DNA of 64,000 nt from positions 4,464,001 to 4,528,000 of the forward strand of contig JAJQJQ010000003.1 of the NCBI GenBank assembly GCA_028622995.1, written 5' to 3'. The first letter of the stretch is position 1; each line of letters opens with the position of its first letter. Position numbers and translations under genes: made by a program. The DNA comes from Panagrolaimus kolymaensis (Eukaryota; Nematoda; Chromadorea; Rhabditida; Panagrolaimidae). Below the pieces are notes generated by a model. That model was not told where the DNA came from, did not search any database, and saw only the letters and a program-made list of their open reading frames with translations. Below are positions 11,944 to 24,054 of this stretch, one piece after another.

Positions 11944-14900
11944 TTAAGCAAAATCTTTTGGCACCCAAACTGAACAATGATTTGCTGGAGCATAAGCAGA
12001 TCCCACAGGACAATTATAAGCTTGCCTAAAGGCAGGGAAATTTTGAAGTGTACCGAAAATTCGGAATTTTGAAGGAGAATGTGGATCCACGAGGAGTTGA
12101 CGATAAAGTGTATCATCATCTGGTGGAGTTTGGCACCATCCTTGAGCGAAGCTTAAGAAATAAAGTTGATCATGGGTGATCTGTCCAAAAACTCTATCAG
12201 GAAGTTGTGGATCTGGGCCATTCAGAGCCACCCAACGTTGATATGAAAGCCAGCCAGAATGGATTCCGCCATTATCAGCAATGTTTTCACCTTGCGTTTG
12301 TACACCATTAATATTTTGAGGTGAATATGAAGAATTTTGAATGGCCGTAAAGTTATTGTATTCATTTACCACGCATTTGGCCATATCAGTGAATGAATTT
12401 ATTGAGTTTTGTGACATCCACGTTTCAAGAACGCCTTCGCCATTCCATTGTACACCTTGATCATCAAACCTTAAACAAAATTCTATTTATTTAGATCATA
12501 AATTTTAGAAAACATACCCATGAGTAAGTTCATGTCCAACAATCATACCGAGGGCGCCAAATTTAATGGATGCTGGCCATTGTGGATCAAAATATGGTTG
12601 TTGGAGGATCCCTTCGGGGATGGTCATTGAGTTCAACTAAAAATGATAAATTCAGGTTTAAAAATATTTAAGTTGCTTACTTCTGGTTGATACCAAGCAT
12701 TTACAGTACCAGGTGGGCCAAGGAAGTTGCTTCGATCGATGTATGAGCTGGTGAGATTGATGTAATTTTGATACATGTTAAAAACGGTGAGTTTTTTTAA
12801 CATTGAAAAATAAGTCTCATTTGCGTCAAAATTGAGAGTAGCATGGTATGTATCAAGTTGAGTGTTATTTAAAATAAAATTTGGATAAGCAATATTTATT
12901 TGTAAATTCTTAATTTTATCACGAGCCCCTTGTTGTGTAGCATCATCATCGCTAATCCATGTTAAACCATCAAGCATACTTTGCATTGAATTTTTAATTG
13001 CTGTAATAACTTTAAGTGTTTCTCTAAAAATGTTTGTTAATTATTTAGAATCTTAATTAGAGTACAAAATTACTTTCTAATATATTGTCTGTCAGCATCA
13101 GTTTTGTAAAGAGCTTCAGTAAAGACTCGAGCATTAGCATATTGAAGATAATCTTGGGTAGATTCAGCGCAGCTTCGTTTCACTTGTGCTGGGGTTAAAG
13201 GAGGATAAGTATTAGTAAAAGGATCCACCATTCTTCGCTTTTCTCCGAGTTTATGTCCTGATTTGTGATAAAGAGCTTTATAACTGCTAGTACTATTTTG
13301 TTTTGAATAATCGAATATGAAATTTGTTTGACTCAATAATAAACGATAATAAAAATATTTAACAATTAAGTCGATTTGAGTTTGTTTGTTAAAATATGCA
13401 TCAAATTGATTAAGCATATCTGGTTCAGCAATAAGTAGTAAATAATCATCAACACCTGTATCGTTAAAGAAATCAACACCAGTATTTTTTGAAAGCTCAG
13501 AGACATAAGTTGACCAATCAGCGAATGTCAAGTTTACTTCACTCACGGTCATAGGATTAATCCAACGTGAAAAGTCTCGGCGGATATTATCGCTAGCACT
13601 AAAGTTGGTTGCAAGAAGTAATTCGAATTGAACCAGTGAATTCACATTTTTTGATAATATAGTATCATCTTTGCAAGTCATACCTTGAGAAGCAGCATAA
13701 TTTTTGATTAGGGCTTTAATATTGTTTGTTAAAATATTATTTGTATAATGCTCCCAAGCCCCTGGTTGATAATAACTTTTTGCATATGTTAATGTGCTTT
13801 GATCAATGTAAAGAGTAAAATTAGCATTAAAAGAGTTATTTCGTTTAGCATTTACATCCACGAATGGTGTGACTAATGTATCAACTCCATATTTAATACT
13901 CAAAAATGCCATTGCTTGAGCCAAAACAGCAGGATCATTATTGTTATTTTGGGTGCCATTATCACACATATTGAAAGTGTAGCCTGTGAGATCTTTAAAG
14001 TCATTCATAACTTTTTGAACAACTGATCCATTTTTAATTTCAGGTAAGCTATCATTTGCTTGCATTCCAGTAACCGCAGTTATACAAGTTTGATAAAATT
14101 GAATGGTTTTATTGATTGCGGAAGATTTTGTTATATCCTTAAAAGTTTTTTATAACAATTATATTTAGCAAAATAAAATGACTTACTCCTTGGTGTGTTG
14201 GGTCGGTAATTATATCATTAAATTTATCAACCATGGTTTGATAATTGTTGTCCCGATAAATATTGAATCCCAAGGGTTTATCGTATGAGCCACAAGCATA
14301 ATTGTAAAAATCATTGCATGGATCAGCCGAGAAGTTTAAGGATGCTTTGAAAAATTGTTGAGCTTGACTATATTTTGTATAAAGATTGTCGTCGGCTTTA
14401 ATACTTGGTGAATCGGGAACATTAAGCAAATTGGTTGATGCTACATCTTGGGCTAAAATGGAGAATGTTAATCGATAGTAAAAAAATCCAATAACTTACA
14501 GATTTTAACATCGCTAATCCAAACATTACAATGATCAGCTGGAGCTGAAGTTGATCCAATTGGACAATTAAAAGCTGTTCGAAAGGCGGGGAAGTTTTGA
14601 ATTGTTCCAAAAACTCGATATTTGGAAGGTGAATGGGGATCGACGAGCAATTGAGTATATTCTCTATCTGGATCAGGATCAGTTTGACACCAAACTTGAG
14701 CAAAACTAAGGAAGAAAAGTTGATCGTGATTAAGCAAAGAAATAATATCGCCGGGTAAAAGTTTATCAGGGCCCATAAAGTTGATTGTGTTTCGGTAAGC
14801 TCGAAAAGCAGAATGAATTCCACCATTATCTGCAACATTTTCACCCACAGTTTGTTGACCATTAATACAATTTGGTGAATATTTTGTATTATTCAAGGGA

Positions 14901-17109
14901 CAAAAGCCACTGTATTCATCAACGACGCATTGAGTCATATTGTCGAAATATTTTTGTGAGTTACTATCAAGCCAAGTCATTAATTGTCCAAAGCCATCCC
15001 ATTGGGTACCGGAAGAATCAAAGCCATGGGAAAGTTCATGTCCGGCTACAACTCCCATAGCTCCAAAATTGATGGATGCTGGCCATTCTGGATCAAAATA
15101 TGGTTGACGAAGAATAGCAGCAGGGAAACTGATTGAATTTAGCTTTAAAAATGGATTATTAGAATTTTATAACTTGCAACAAAAAAACCTTACTTCAGGT
15201 TGATACCAAGCATTAACAGTACCAGGTGGACCATTCCAATCATATCTATCTGTTCCATTTATACGATTTAATAAACTGAGAGAAAGTCTAACATTGAAAA
15301 CATTTAACATATCTAACATTGCAGGATAATCAGTGGCATTCATAAAACTATTATAATCCAAATTTTGGTAATAATTTGTGAGGTTTGCATCAACCGTAAT
15401 CCAATCAGGATAAGCAATATTACGAACCAAATTTTGGATCTTTGAGTAGGCACCTTTTTTAGCATCAGCACTCATCCATGAAAGTTGATCAATCATGGAT
15501 TGCATTCCAATTAAAATACTATCAACTATTTTACCAACAGATGAGCGGATAGTATCACGAATTTGTTGAGTTGGATAAATTTTATCAATGAAAACTCGCG
15601 CATTAGCATATTGGAAATAATTAAGAGTTTCATCAACGCAAGTCATAATAATTTCATCGGATACTGCAGCTCTTGCTAATCGTTGGGCTTTAAAAATAAT
15701 ATTTTTTTCAATACGTGGTCGACCGTGAATGGGTTTTTTCACTACGAAACGATCAAGAAATTCATCTCCTTCAATTTGATTTTCAGATGGATAAAAATCA
15801 GATACACTATCAAGAAGACGGAAATAAATGTAGTTTGCAATATCGCCTTCAGTATATTTATGATTAAACTCATCTTTAAACGCATCACTCATGTTGCTTA
15901 ACATTTGAATTTCTGCAATACTAATAGTATAATTTGAATTTGTTATACGAGTTAATGTATCTTGATCAGCATAAGTGGCAACGTTTGTTAAGTATGTTGT
16001 AATATCAAAAGATGAAAAGTTTTGATTGAAATCACTAACTTTCATAAGATTATAATTTCGTTCATTTGACCATCTTGTAGTCGCACTAGCTGAATAAACA
16101 TTTGCAAGAAGATATTCGAGATCAACTATTTTTTGAGCAGCATAACTAACATTTGAAATTGTTTGGGGATTAATTTCAGCATTAGTAGTAAAATTAAGAT
16201 ATCCAATAAAAGTATCCACAACTCTTTGGTAAAGTTTAGGTTGAGTCAAATTCCATGTTTGTCCAATATAATATGTCCATGGAAGAGTAAGAGCAGGTTG
16301 ATCAAGAAAGAGGATATATGATTGTAAGCCAGATGGGTCTTTCCAATTTGTGTCCACGTATTGAGAAATAAACGTATCAACACCATATTTTCCGCTTAAA
16401 GTTCCCAAAACTTTTGCTGCATTAACAGGGTTATTATAGATTTGATTTGATAATGGAGTTGTAGTAGTAAGAGGAAAATAATAATTTGTATCTGCGAAAA
16501 AGCTAGCAAGCATTTTTTGTACTCTGCTACCATTTCCATTAACATTATCCCAATTGCTTCGATCTGTTAAACATTGTTGGTACATTTTTTTAACTTGCAT
16601 AATTGGTTTTATCTAAAGGAAAAAGTATTAATTAAAACAACATTTTGTTATTATAAACTTACATCGCTAGCATTGACAACGTTATAAGCGTCAGCCATTT
16701 TATGGTAATTATCAGAATCAGCAATGTCAAAACTAATGTCACTTTTATATTTGCCGCAAGAATATTTATAAAAATCATCGCATGGGCTAACAGAAGTATC
16801 AATTGATGCAGCAAAAAATGCCGAAGCTTGTTGATATTTTGCGGTGCCTGAGGTTGCTGGGGCAGGAATATTGAGAACAGCATTAGGATTGCTTGCATTA
16901 TTAAGATAAATTATTTCAGTTTGATTCATATAAATGGTATCATTATAATAATAAATTGTATCTGTTCCACCACCCGAAGTTGAAGTAGTATCTTTTTTAT
17001 TATTATCATTTACTTTAATCAAAGTAATAACAGAAAGAGCTATAACAGCTATCAAACCAATGGCGCCAAGACCTATGCCACCTTTAACCAAATTGCTGCT
17101 ACCTGCCAT
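11944..17109 (-). CDS. Double M13 (neprilysin-like) zinc metallopeptidase, type II membrane protein
   Basis: Eight exons (17109-16663, 16612-15194, 15142-14500, 14452-14187, 14137-13074, 13023-12681, 12636-12518, 12469-11944) join in phase to 1608 residues. A short cytoplasmic tail and one membrane helix (about 12-32) come first, then two full M13 units. Unit 1 has [13 protein letters not shown] (about 657-661), GENVADNGG and [10 protein letters not shown]. Unit 2 has [13 protein letters not shown] (about 1429-1433), GENIADNGG and [10 protein letters not shown]. So both retain the zinc ligands, the catalytic glutamate and the late His/Arg pair. Each ends in the family's C-x-V-W motif, but unit 1 runs on through a donor (TCT|GTAAG at 14499) and a 47-base intron straight into unit 2. 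Unit 2 has no start codon or anchor of its own. M13 enzymes cut extracellular peptides. The exon pattern of the two halves is similar, so an internal tandem duplication is likely. Confidence 0.9.
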
Positions 17110-18115
17110 TTTCGCCTTCTCGAATAGACGAAGAAATTGGCAACAACTTGATTGGGGGTAGTAAAAGTAACAATGATGATCTTCTTTTTTTTAGGAGTTG
17201 ACCGTTGACTGTCTGCCAGATGCAGCACCGCCTTTTGAGATAAGAAGAAAGAAGACGGTGAAAAGTTTTAATGTACAACAATCACAGTTAAACAATTAAA
17301 ATGCTTACAAAGCTTCCTCGTTTGTAGCAGGAGCAGTAATTGAAGTAGGAGAGAGCTTAACCAGACATATTCCCTTAGTGTTATCAGAAGAAAATTTTGA
17401 AAGCAAAAATTTTTCTTGACAAAGGTTTGCCCTTTCGTCATTCTGATTTTTTGAATGAATGGATGCTTACATAATGTTTTACAAATGCAATAATTTTTAG
17501 ACAAAATGAAAACCGTTTTTGTTTGCTAAACTAAACATCCGAGCCAAATATTCATATTTAATGATAGTTAAAAATGTTTAAATTATTCCAAAATTAATTG
17601 GTTGTAATTATTTTTTATTTCATACATTGGAATTATCGCTTTCAAAAGATTAGTCATTAGCAGCTTTTTTTAGAGGTGATTGTGTTGTTGAATTACCAGT
17701 TTTTTTATGGGCACACCTTTGTACCTTTTTGGAATTTTTTATGACTAAATTTTTCTTCTCATTTAATTGATACTCTTTCTCTAATAACGATGTAAAAAAA
17801 TGAAGAGCCGATTATTCTCCCTCCTTCATCATCCTTATCTCGAGGCTTTAATGAGGGAAAGATGATTATAACTTTGCTCATCCAAGAAAAAGAATTTCTT
17901 AAGTAAGTGAATAATATATTTATTTGAGAGCAGAAACATGGATTATAAGTAATTATATACAGTAATGCAAAGGGAAAAAAATAGTCATCGAATATTTTAA
18001 ATGCAAAAATGAGAAATAAGAAATCAAAAGATCATAGAAAATATAATTTGGGACAAAGTGTAAAAAATGCTGGCTTCTAACTTTTAAATTTTACAAATCA
18101 AAAAATACATAGAAA
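17110..18115. other. Intergenic stretch between the M13 gene and the Wnt gene
   Basis: About 1 kb of AT-rich sequence upstream of the M13 start codon and downstream of the Wnt stop. No coding frame with domain signals was seen. An untranslated 5' exon of the M13 gene could lie here, but I cannot define one. Confidence 0.5.
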
Positions 18116-20099
18116 CTATCTACAAAAATAACGATCCACAGCTCTCACGCATGTTTCACATTTAACTTCACAGCACCAAATAAATTTACAATGACATGGT
18201 TCTTCTTTGAGCTCTCGATGAGCCTCCCATCCTCTGCCGCAACATAATTTTTCACAATGAGCTTCATCTCGGCATTCTCTACCTTTGGGCCCCAAAATAT
18301 CTTTATTATAATCAGGTTCACAATAGTCTGGTGATTCTTCCAAAAATACGAGGTCATTACGAGCTGCCCTTTTTAATCGAGGTGGTTGTGTGTTTGTGGT
18401 AATTCGATTGTCGAGATAACGTTCCGCTCTTTGACCTGTTCCTACACTTTCATAGTCATCAATTCTAACCATTAAATCAGAACTTTGTGGCTTCATTGTT
18501 ACTTGTTTGGCTTTAATATATTTTTGTTTTAAAGATTTTGCAAAATCATCAAATGCTGGAACCGACTGCCAACAAGTTTTAGTTACACATGAGCCACTAA
18601 CTCCATGACACTTGCATTGTTTCCTCATTGATTGTGAAAGGAGCTTTCGACCAACGCGATTATTGTGAAGATTCATCAAAGATCTATAAAAAAAAAGAAT
18701 AAATTATTTGAAAAATGTTTGACGCATTTATTTTTTGTTGTTGACAAACCTTGCATCGATATTTTGCTTTTCTGTTGAATCAATAAAGCGACGCCCAAAT
18801 GCATTACCGTATTTAACATTATCAGAACAACCAGCCCAAATAAATTCAGGTCCATCAGGGTTGGAGCGAACTGTACGTTGAAGTTCTTCTTTAGGTAATT
18901 CTCCGCAACCACAATCAGGAATTAAACCTTTGGAACAAGCGCGTGCTAAAGCATGACTAACACCAGCAGCAGTAATGGCATAAACATAAGCTGCTTCTTT
19001 ACTTGCAACTAAATTTTGATTTTATTATTTTTTGTTTTGTTTTTTTAGCTTTCTCACTTTTTAATGGAGCATTTCCAAACCCATTCTCTCCTGTGCAATT
19101 CCATTTTTCATCAGCAAATTGTGTTCGACATTCAAGTATCGAGTTATGAAGTCCAGTGACCACTGCTTTCATTGCTTCGATATTTGCAAAACATATTTCT
19201 CTTTGCCTTCTCGAAAGTCCGGGTAATGAATTGCAATTAAATCTCTCTGCGCCCATTGAAGATGTTGAAAGATGGCTCAGCAACCTAAAGAAAAAAATAT
19301 TTGTAATTCATGTTTTTTTTATTGTTTCAGCGAGGTCAAAACAACTATTCTTTTTTCTTTTATTCAAAAAAAGAAGGATTTTTTGTTTCCGATGCGGATG
19401 CCTATGATCTTTTTTTATTGGCAATTTTTATGACGCTTGGCGGCAGGTCCGTGGCTATAAACCAACCAATTATGCATGAAACAATCGTAAAATTTGGGAG
19501 GAATTGATTGATTTTTAAAGCCTTCTTTTTCAGGTAAAAAATAAATAAAAAAGAAAGGAATTGAATCAAATCATTTTTTGAATGAAAGTTATGGAAATCT
19601 GTTCCCGAATTGTAACAGATGCAAAAAAAATTGCCGACATTTTCCCTTGATTTTTTTTATGCGCGAGGGTAAAATTGTTTCCTTTTGGTTTAGGGGGCAT
19701 CTGGCCATGCAACAAGCCTGGGAATTTTCCTTAATGGCAGATAAAATTCAATAGAAAATTGAGAATGGCATTTATCGCTCTCTTGCAATAGCTTTGAAAA
19801 CAATGCTTTTGTCAAAATCGTCAATTTGTGATGACAATCCAAGTGCTAAATTTTGACAGCAGACGAAAGGTGAAAAGGGGCAAACAAACATGGGAAACTG
19901 ATAAGAAAAAAGCTGAACAAAAAATGTTATTTTAACAATCTTTGGAAATCTTAATAATAAAGAAGTTAAATATTTGAAAAATCAAGCATGAAAAAGAAAT
20001 TTAATTTTGCCATTGTATAAAGAAATAAAAGAAGACTTACCACCATCCTTGTGCAATTGTAGGAGCAATAAGTAATAGTAATATAAATTTTAAATGCAT
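18116..20099 (-). CDS. Wnt family secreted ligand, Wnt4/CWN-1-like
   Basis: Four exons (20099-20041, 19284-19058, 19008-18750, 18683-18116) join in phase to 370 residues, a normal Wnt length. Exon 1 encodes a signal peptide (MHLKFILLLLIAPTIAQG). The mature part carries the Wnt cysteine pattern, with C-R-x-QFADEKWNC, the ARACSKG/DCGC region, and CKCHGVSGSC, whose serine is the palmitoleoylation site needed for Porcupine/Wntless export and Frizzled binding. The C-terminal cysteine-rich end includes SPDYCEPD, CCGRGW and CHCKFIWCCEVKC and finishes in YFCR. LMNLHNN-x-GRK and the spacing of the C-terminal block are closest to Wnt4, which in Caenorhabditis corresponds to CWN-1; subfamily assignment is from memory and only moderately sure. 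The first intron, about 750 bases, is by far the longest in the gene and could hold regulatory sites. Confidence 0.94.
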
Positions 20100-21607
20100 C
20101 TTTTTTTCACTAAAAATTAACATTTTTCTTATTATTTTGTTTACCAACTAAACCAAAAAAAAAGTTATTAGGAAAAAATAACCGCGCAAAATGAAAAAAA
20201 AGAAGTTGTATTCAGGTTGGAAAGGAAGGAAGGAAAAAGGAAATGCTTGTTTGACGCTTCTTATAAGCTTAACCTCATTTTTTATAATTTATTGATAGAC
20301 AGATAATATCCTTGAGTATCCACTTAAAAAACAAACAATAAGCCGACATAGTTTGAACAAAAACAAAAGGCAATTCGCGAACATCCTCAACTCTCTCATT
20401 GGCGCTCAAGAATGCCTTTAGAACCTTTCATCGTAGGCGGAGTTATAAATAAAAAATTTTGCGCGCACACTAGTAACAAAAAATAGTTTCATTGCAATGA
20501 TGCCAAGGAAAGGTAATTTGTATGTATCCCTTTTTTACTTTTCCGCAAGGAATGACACTATCCCATTCTCGTTTGAATAAGGCTTGAAGCTTGTTTTAAT
20601 TGTTTTGGCTTTAAAAAAGTAATAATAATCTTTTATAAAAATAAATGAACATCAATATTGCCTTGGAAACATCTTTGATTATTTTTTCAAGGCAATATCC
20701 AAGCAGACGACGACGTATAAATAGAGTCAAATACTTTTTTGTTCCAAAAAAAGGAAGAAATGGAATTAGAAAAATAAAATATTGACAAATAAATAATAAA
20801 AATAAAAAACATACTTTTTTACTGAAATCAAACTTAATGGTTAAGATCAAGGAAGACTCAAAGAAAGTTTATGACAAAAACATGACTTTGAATAAAAAAA
20901 GGTGCTCACACATCAAGAAATTAATGGCCCGTTGAAAGCAGAAACATGGTTAACAAAAAAAGCATTGAATGTTTTCCTTTAAAAGAATCTTTTGTTACTG
21001 ATTCTTCCTCTTTTCTTTTCGATGGAAGAAGATGTTACTATTTTGTTTCGAAAGTGGTAAACAAAAAAAAATGGTTTTAAAAATGGCTAAAATAAATGTA
21101 AAATGCCTCTTTAGCAGCGACTTATTAAATCATGAAAAAACTTATTCATTAATAGCTTCGAGCATTTTACAATTTGTTTTAAAGACAGATTTACAACTCT
21201 TTCTTTGGAATTAATCCCTTCCATCTGATTTTTATAAACCGAAATCTGAAATTTAAAAAATTCAGCATTTTTATTTTAAACCCTTCTTCGCTTTTGATTT
21301 TGTTACACTTATTTTTGCTGTTTCAAAAAAGTTAAAAATGATAAAATAAGAAAGTATTGTTTATTCAAGATTCGTTTTCGCTCGTCTCTTCTAAAATAAC
21401 AAAAACCACTATAAAAAGAAAACTTTAAAGCATTCATAATACGAACATACATATACATACATAGAAAAAATAGGAAAATGTGTTTACTCTGGCTTTACAA
21501 AAGAAAAAATTAAACATATATATATTTATAACCCGATAATGGCAAATTTTTTTCAATAAAGCGAATGACCAGTTTTTACTTTTTAGTTTGAAGTTTTTTT
21601 AAATGAT
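20100..21607. other. Intergenic stretch upstream of the Wnt gene
   Basis: About 1.5 kb without a supported gene. It is AT-rich with homopolymer runs; a short imperfect ACATA repeat is seen near 21440-21460. It is expected to contain the Wnt promoter, but no specific element was recognised. Confidence 0.5.
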
Positions 21608-24054
21608 TTATAAAATACTGTAAGATTCTCGATTGGTATCAATTTGGTTGCTATTACGCCCAGGTGATTCATGCCAAGTGCTTGCTCCACTGGTGCTTTC
21701 AGGACTAATCGAATTTTTAAAAGTTGAATGTTGTGAATGTCTTTGAAGAGGGTCCTCAATTGTAATTCGACGGAATGATGGAGGTGAAGGTGCTTGAGTT
21801 ATGGGCCGGAAACTTTGAGGTTTGTCTTGCATTTGATACGGCTCTTGTGGAAGTCGCGAAGAAATTCGATGTTTTACAGAAGCATATGAACCAACCGATG
21901 ATTTTCGAAAACTAACTTCCCCATAAGGAGAGAAACCTGTTTCATCTTCTATAAATAATTGGCCTTTGTTATTTGAATGATCTTTTTTTTAATTGAAAAA
22001 AAAAAAAGCTTACGTTGATACTCCTTTTTCAAACTAGGTGAAGAATTACCACTTATCCAATATTCATTTTTAACTAAACCAGGTCCGCGACACTTAAGTG
22101 GTATTGTTGTATTTTTAACTCGTCTCCGATAACACATGCAGCAACAACAATTTAGAAGTAAACCAATTAATAAAGTGAATATTAAACCAATAATAATTCG
22201 GTAAAGTATTATCACATCATGAGATAAAACACATTCGCGAATTGGATATGGAGCTAAAATTAGTTATTTAGTCTTTCAGTAAAATAAAGTAATTAAATCA
22301 TACCGCTAGTAGCTGTTGATGGAGAAACATCATTTTTCAATGGAATTTCTCTTCGATCTAAAACATGGACAATCGTTGAAGTACTTTTTGTTGTTTCTGT
22401 TTCAGCACTCTGCATGGGGCCTGTCACGGCCGTTTGAATTGAATCATCATCCATTCCAAGTAAATGTGCAATCATTTCAGCATCTTCTACCTCGGCAATA
22501 GGATCGTCCATTTTTCGATCACAACTTGGCTGCAAAAAAAAAACCATAAATTTAAAAAAAAATTAGTTTTTCCAAAAACTTACTCGACAAACTTGAAAAT
22601 CTTGGCAAATTGATAGTTTGCATTCCAATTTCATGGTTTTGGAATTAGGGAATCGAAACATTGAAGGAATTTTAGCGGTGGCAGAACCATTTTTATAAAC
22701 AAAATCAGTAACTAATTTTCTATTTATCGAACATCCATGAGAATTGATAAGTTCCACAGCGATATCATCAGCTTGTGCCACACAATGGGTTGGTCTAAAG
22801 CGATCACCATATTGAGTTTTATCGTTTTCAGATTTGAATGAAATTTTCATGTTATAACTTTGCCCATAACCAACATCGTGATTTGATAAAGATTCAAGCG
22901 ACAACATGGATTCATCGTTTTCGGGATTTGGCAAAAGTTCAAGGTTAAATTCAATTGGTCGATCGAGAGAGAAAGAACTTAAAAAAAGAGAGGTAATTAG
23001 AAACTCACTTAAAAAATTTCTAAAAACACTTACATGCTAGTCGTCCCACTTGGAGAAACAACATCTGTAGCATTAAAATCATTATCATCATTTTGAATTA
23101 AATGATCGCCATCATTGTCTCCAACTTTAATCAATGTAGCATTTTTCTCACACGTGACATTAAATATTCGATCTTGCTCCAAAATAAGCAATTTATGTTC
23201 ATGAACTTCTATTTCGAGCCAATAAAGGCCTGTTTCCTAAATTTATTTGTTTAGATTTTTGCGAATTTTTAAAACTTTTTTACTTTGTTGAATTTCACGC
23301 CACATTTTCTACTTTCTGCTGCTGTTAAAGGAATATTCATTCGTGTTACATTTGTACCATTTCCAATAACAGTGCAATTTAAGCTTTGTCCTTTTGGATG
23401 AGCAATACCACCAAATGGTAAAGCTGTTCGAATGGCCACCGAAATGGACGATGGATCGCATGTCCATTCTAAAGTTGGGTTAAACGGCGTTGCTGCCCTC
23501 GATAATCTTGTTGTTGTGCTCTGCAATTATTTTATTTTTATGAATAGAATGAATAGAGACGAATATGAGGCAATCGACTTTTTTTTCTTTCTTATTTTTT
23601 TTTATTCAAAGACGTTGGATGCTCAATCGCTTATTATTATTATTTTCAGCCGGAAATTGTCTGTCTCTCAATCAAAAATATTTCATATTTGACCCACATT
23701 TGATTGGTTTAAAATCTAATAAATTTTTTGATATATTTGATTTCTTTAAATTTGCTTTTCAAGAAAAAAATAATACAAAATGTAAGCTATTAAATGTATT
23801 ATAAATCGACATCAAATATAAATATACATAGGTGCTTTTTAAAATTGTAGCAATGACATTAAAATAATTGTCAAATAAAAGAATGTGTTCAAGGACATTG
23901 GCAAAAACTTTTTCTTTTTCTCAAACAAATAAAGCTGGTTTTTTTTTCTATGGATGGAAAAAAGTTCGATTGCGCAATAAAAAGAATCAAAAGCTTGCAT
24001 GCTTACCGTAGAGAGCATAATAAGAACAATTGAGGCAAGTGCTTGGATCGCCAT
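21608..24054 (-). CDS. Transmembrane zona pellucida (ZP) domain protein, cuticlin-like
   Basis: Seven exons (24054-24007, 23520-23284, 23236-23034, 22977-22584, 22529-22304, 22253-22014, 21948-21608) join in phase to 562 residues. Exon 1 is a 16-residue hydrophobic signal-peptide start. The ZP-N half begins at TCDPSSISVAIRT and the ZP-C half spans about VGYGQSYNMKISF to the SICQDFQVCR and PSCD cysteines. A single membrane helix (about RIIIGLIFTLLIGLLL) is followed by a CCCCMCYRRR juxtamembrane cluster, plausible for palmitoylation, and about 130 cytoplasmic residues rich in S, P and R. ZP proteins polymerise in apical matrix; in nematodes the cuticlin and cuticlin-like families shape cuticle. 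I saw no clear furin site between ZP-C and the helix. The first intron is about 490 bases, unusual here. Confidence 0.85.

Noticed and set aside
11944..17109. Two separate neprilysin genes in tandem
   Set aside because: The second unit has no start codon, signal anchor or promoter room, and the join at 14500/14452 has good splice sites and keeps frame.
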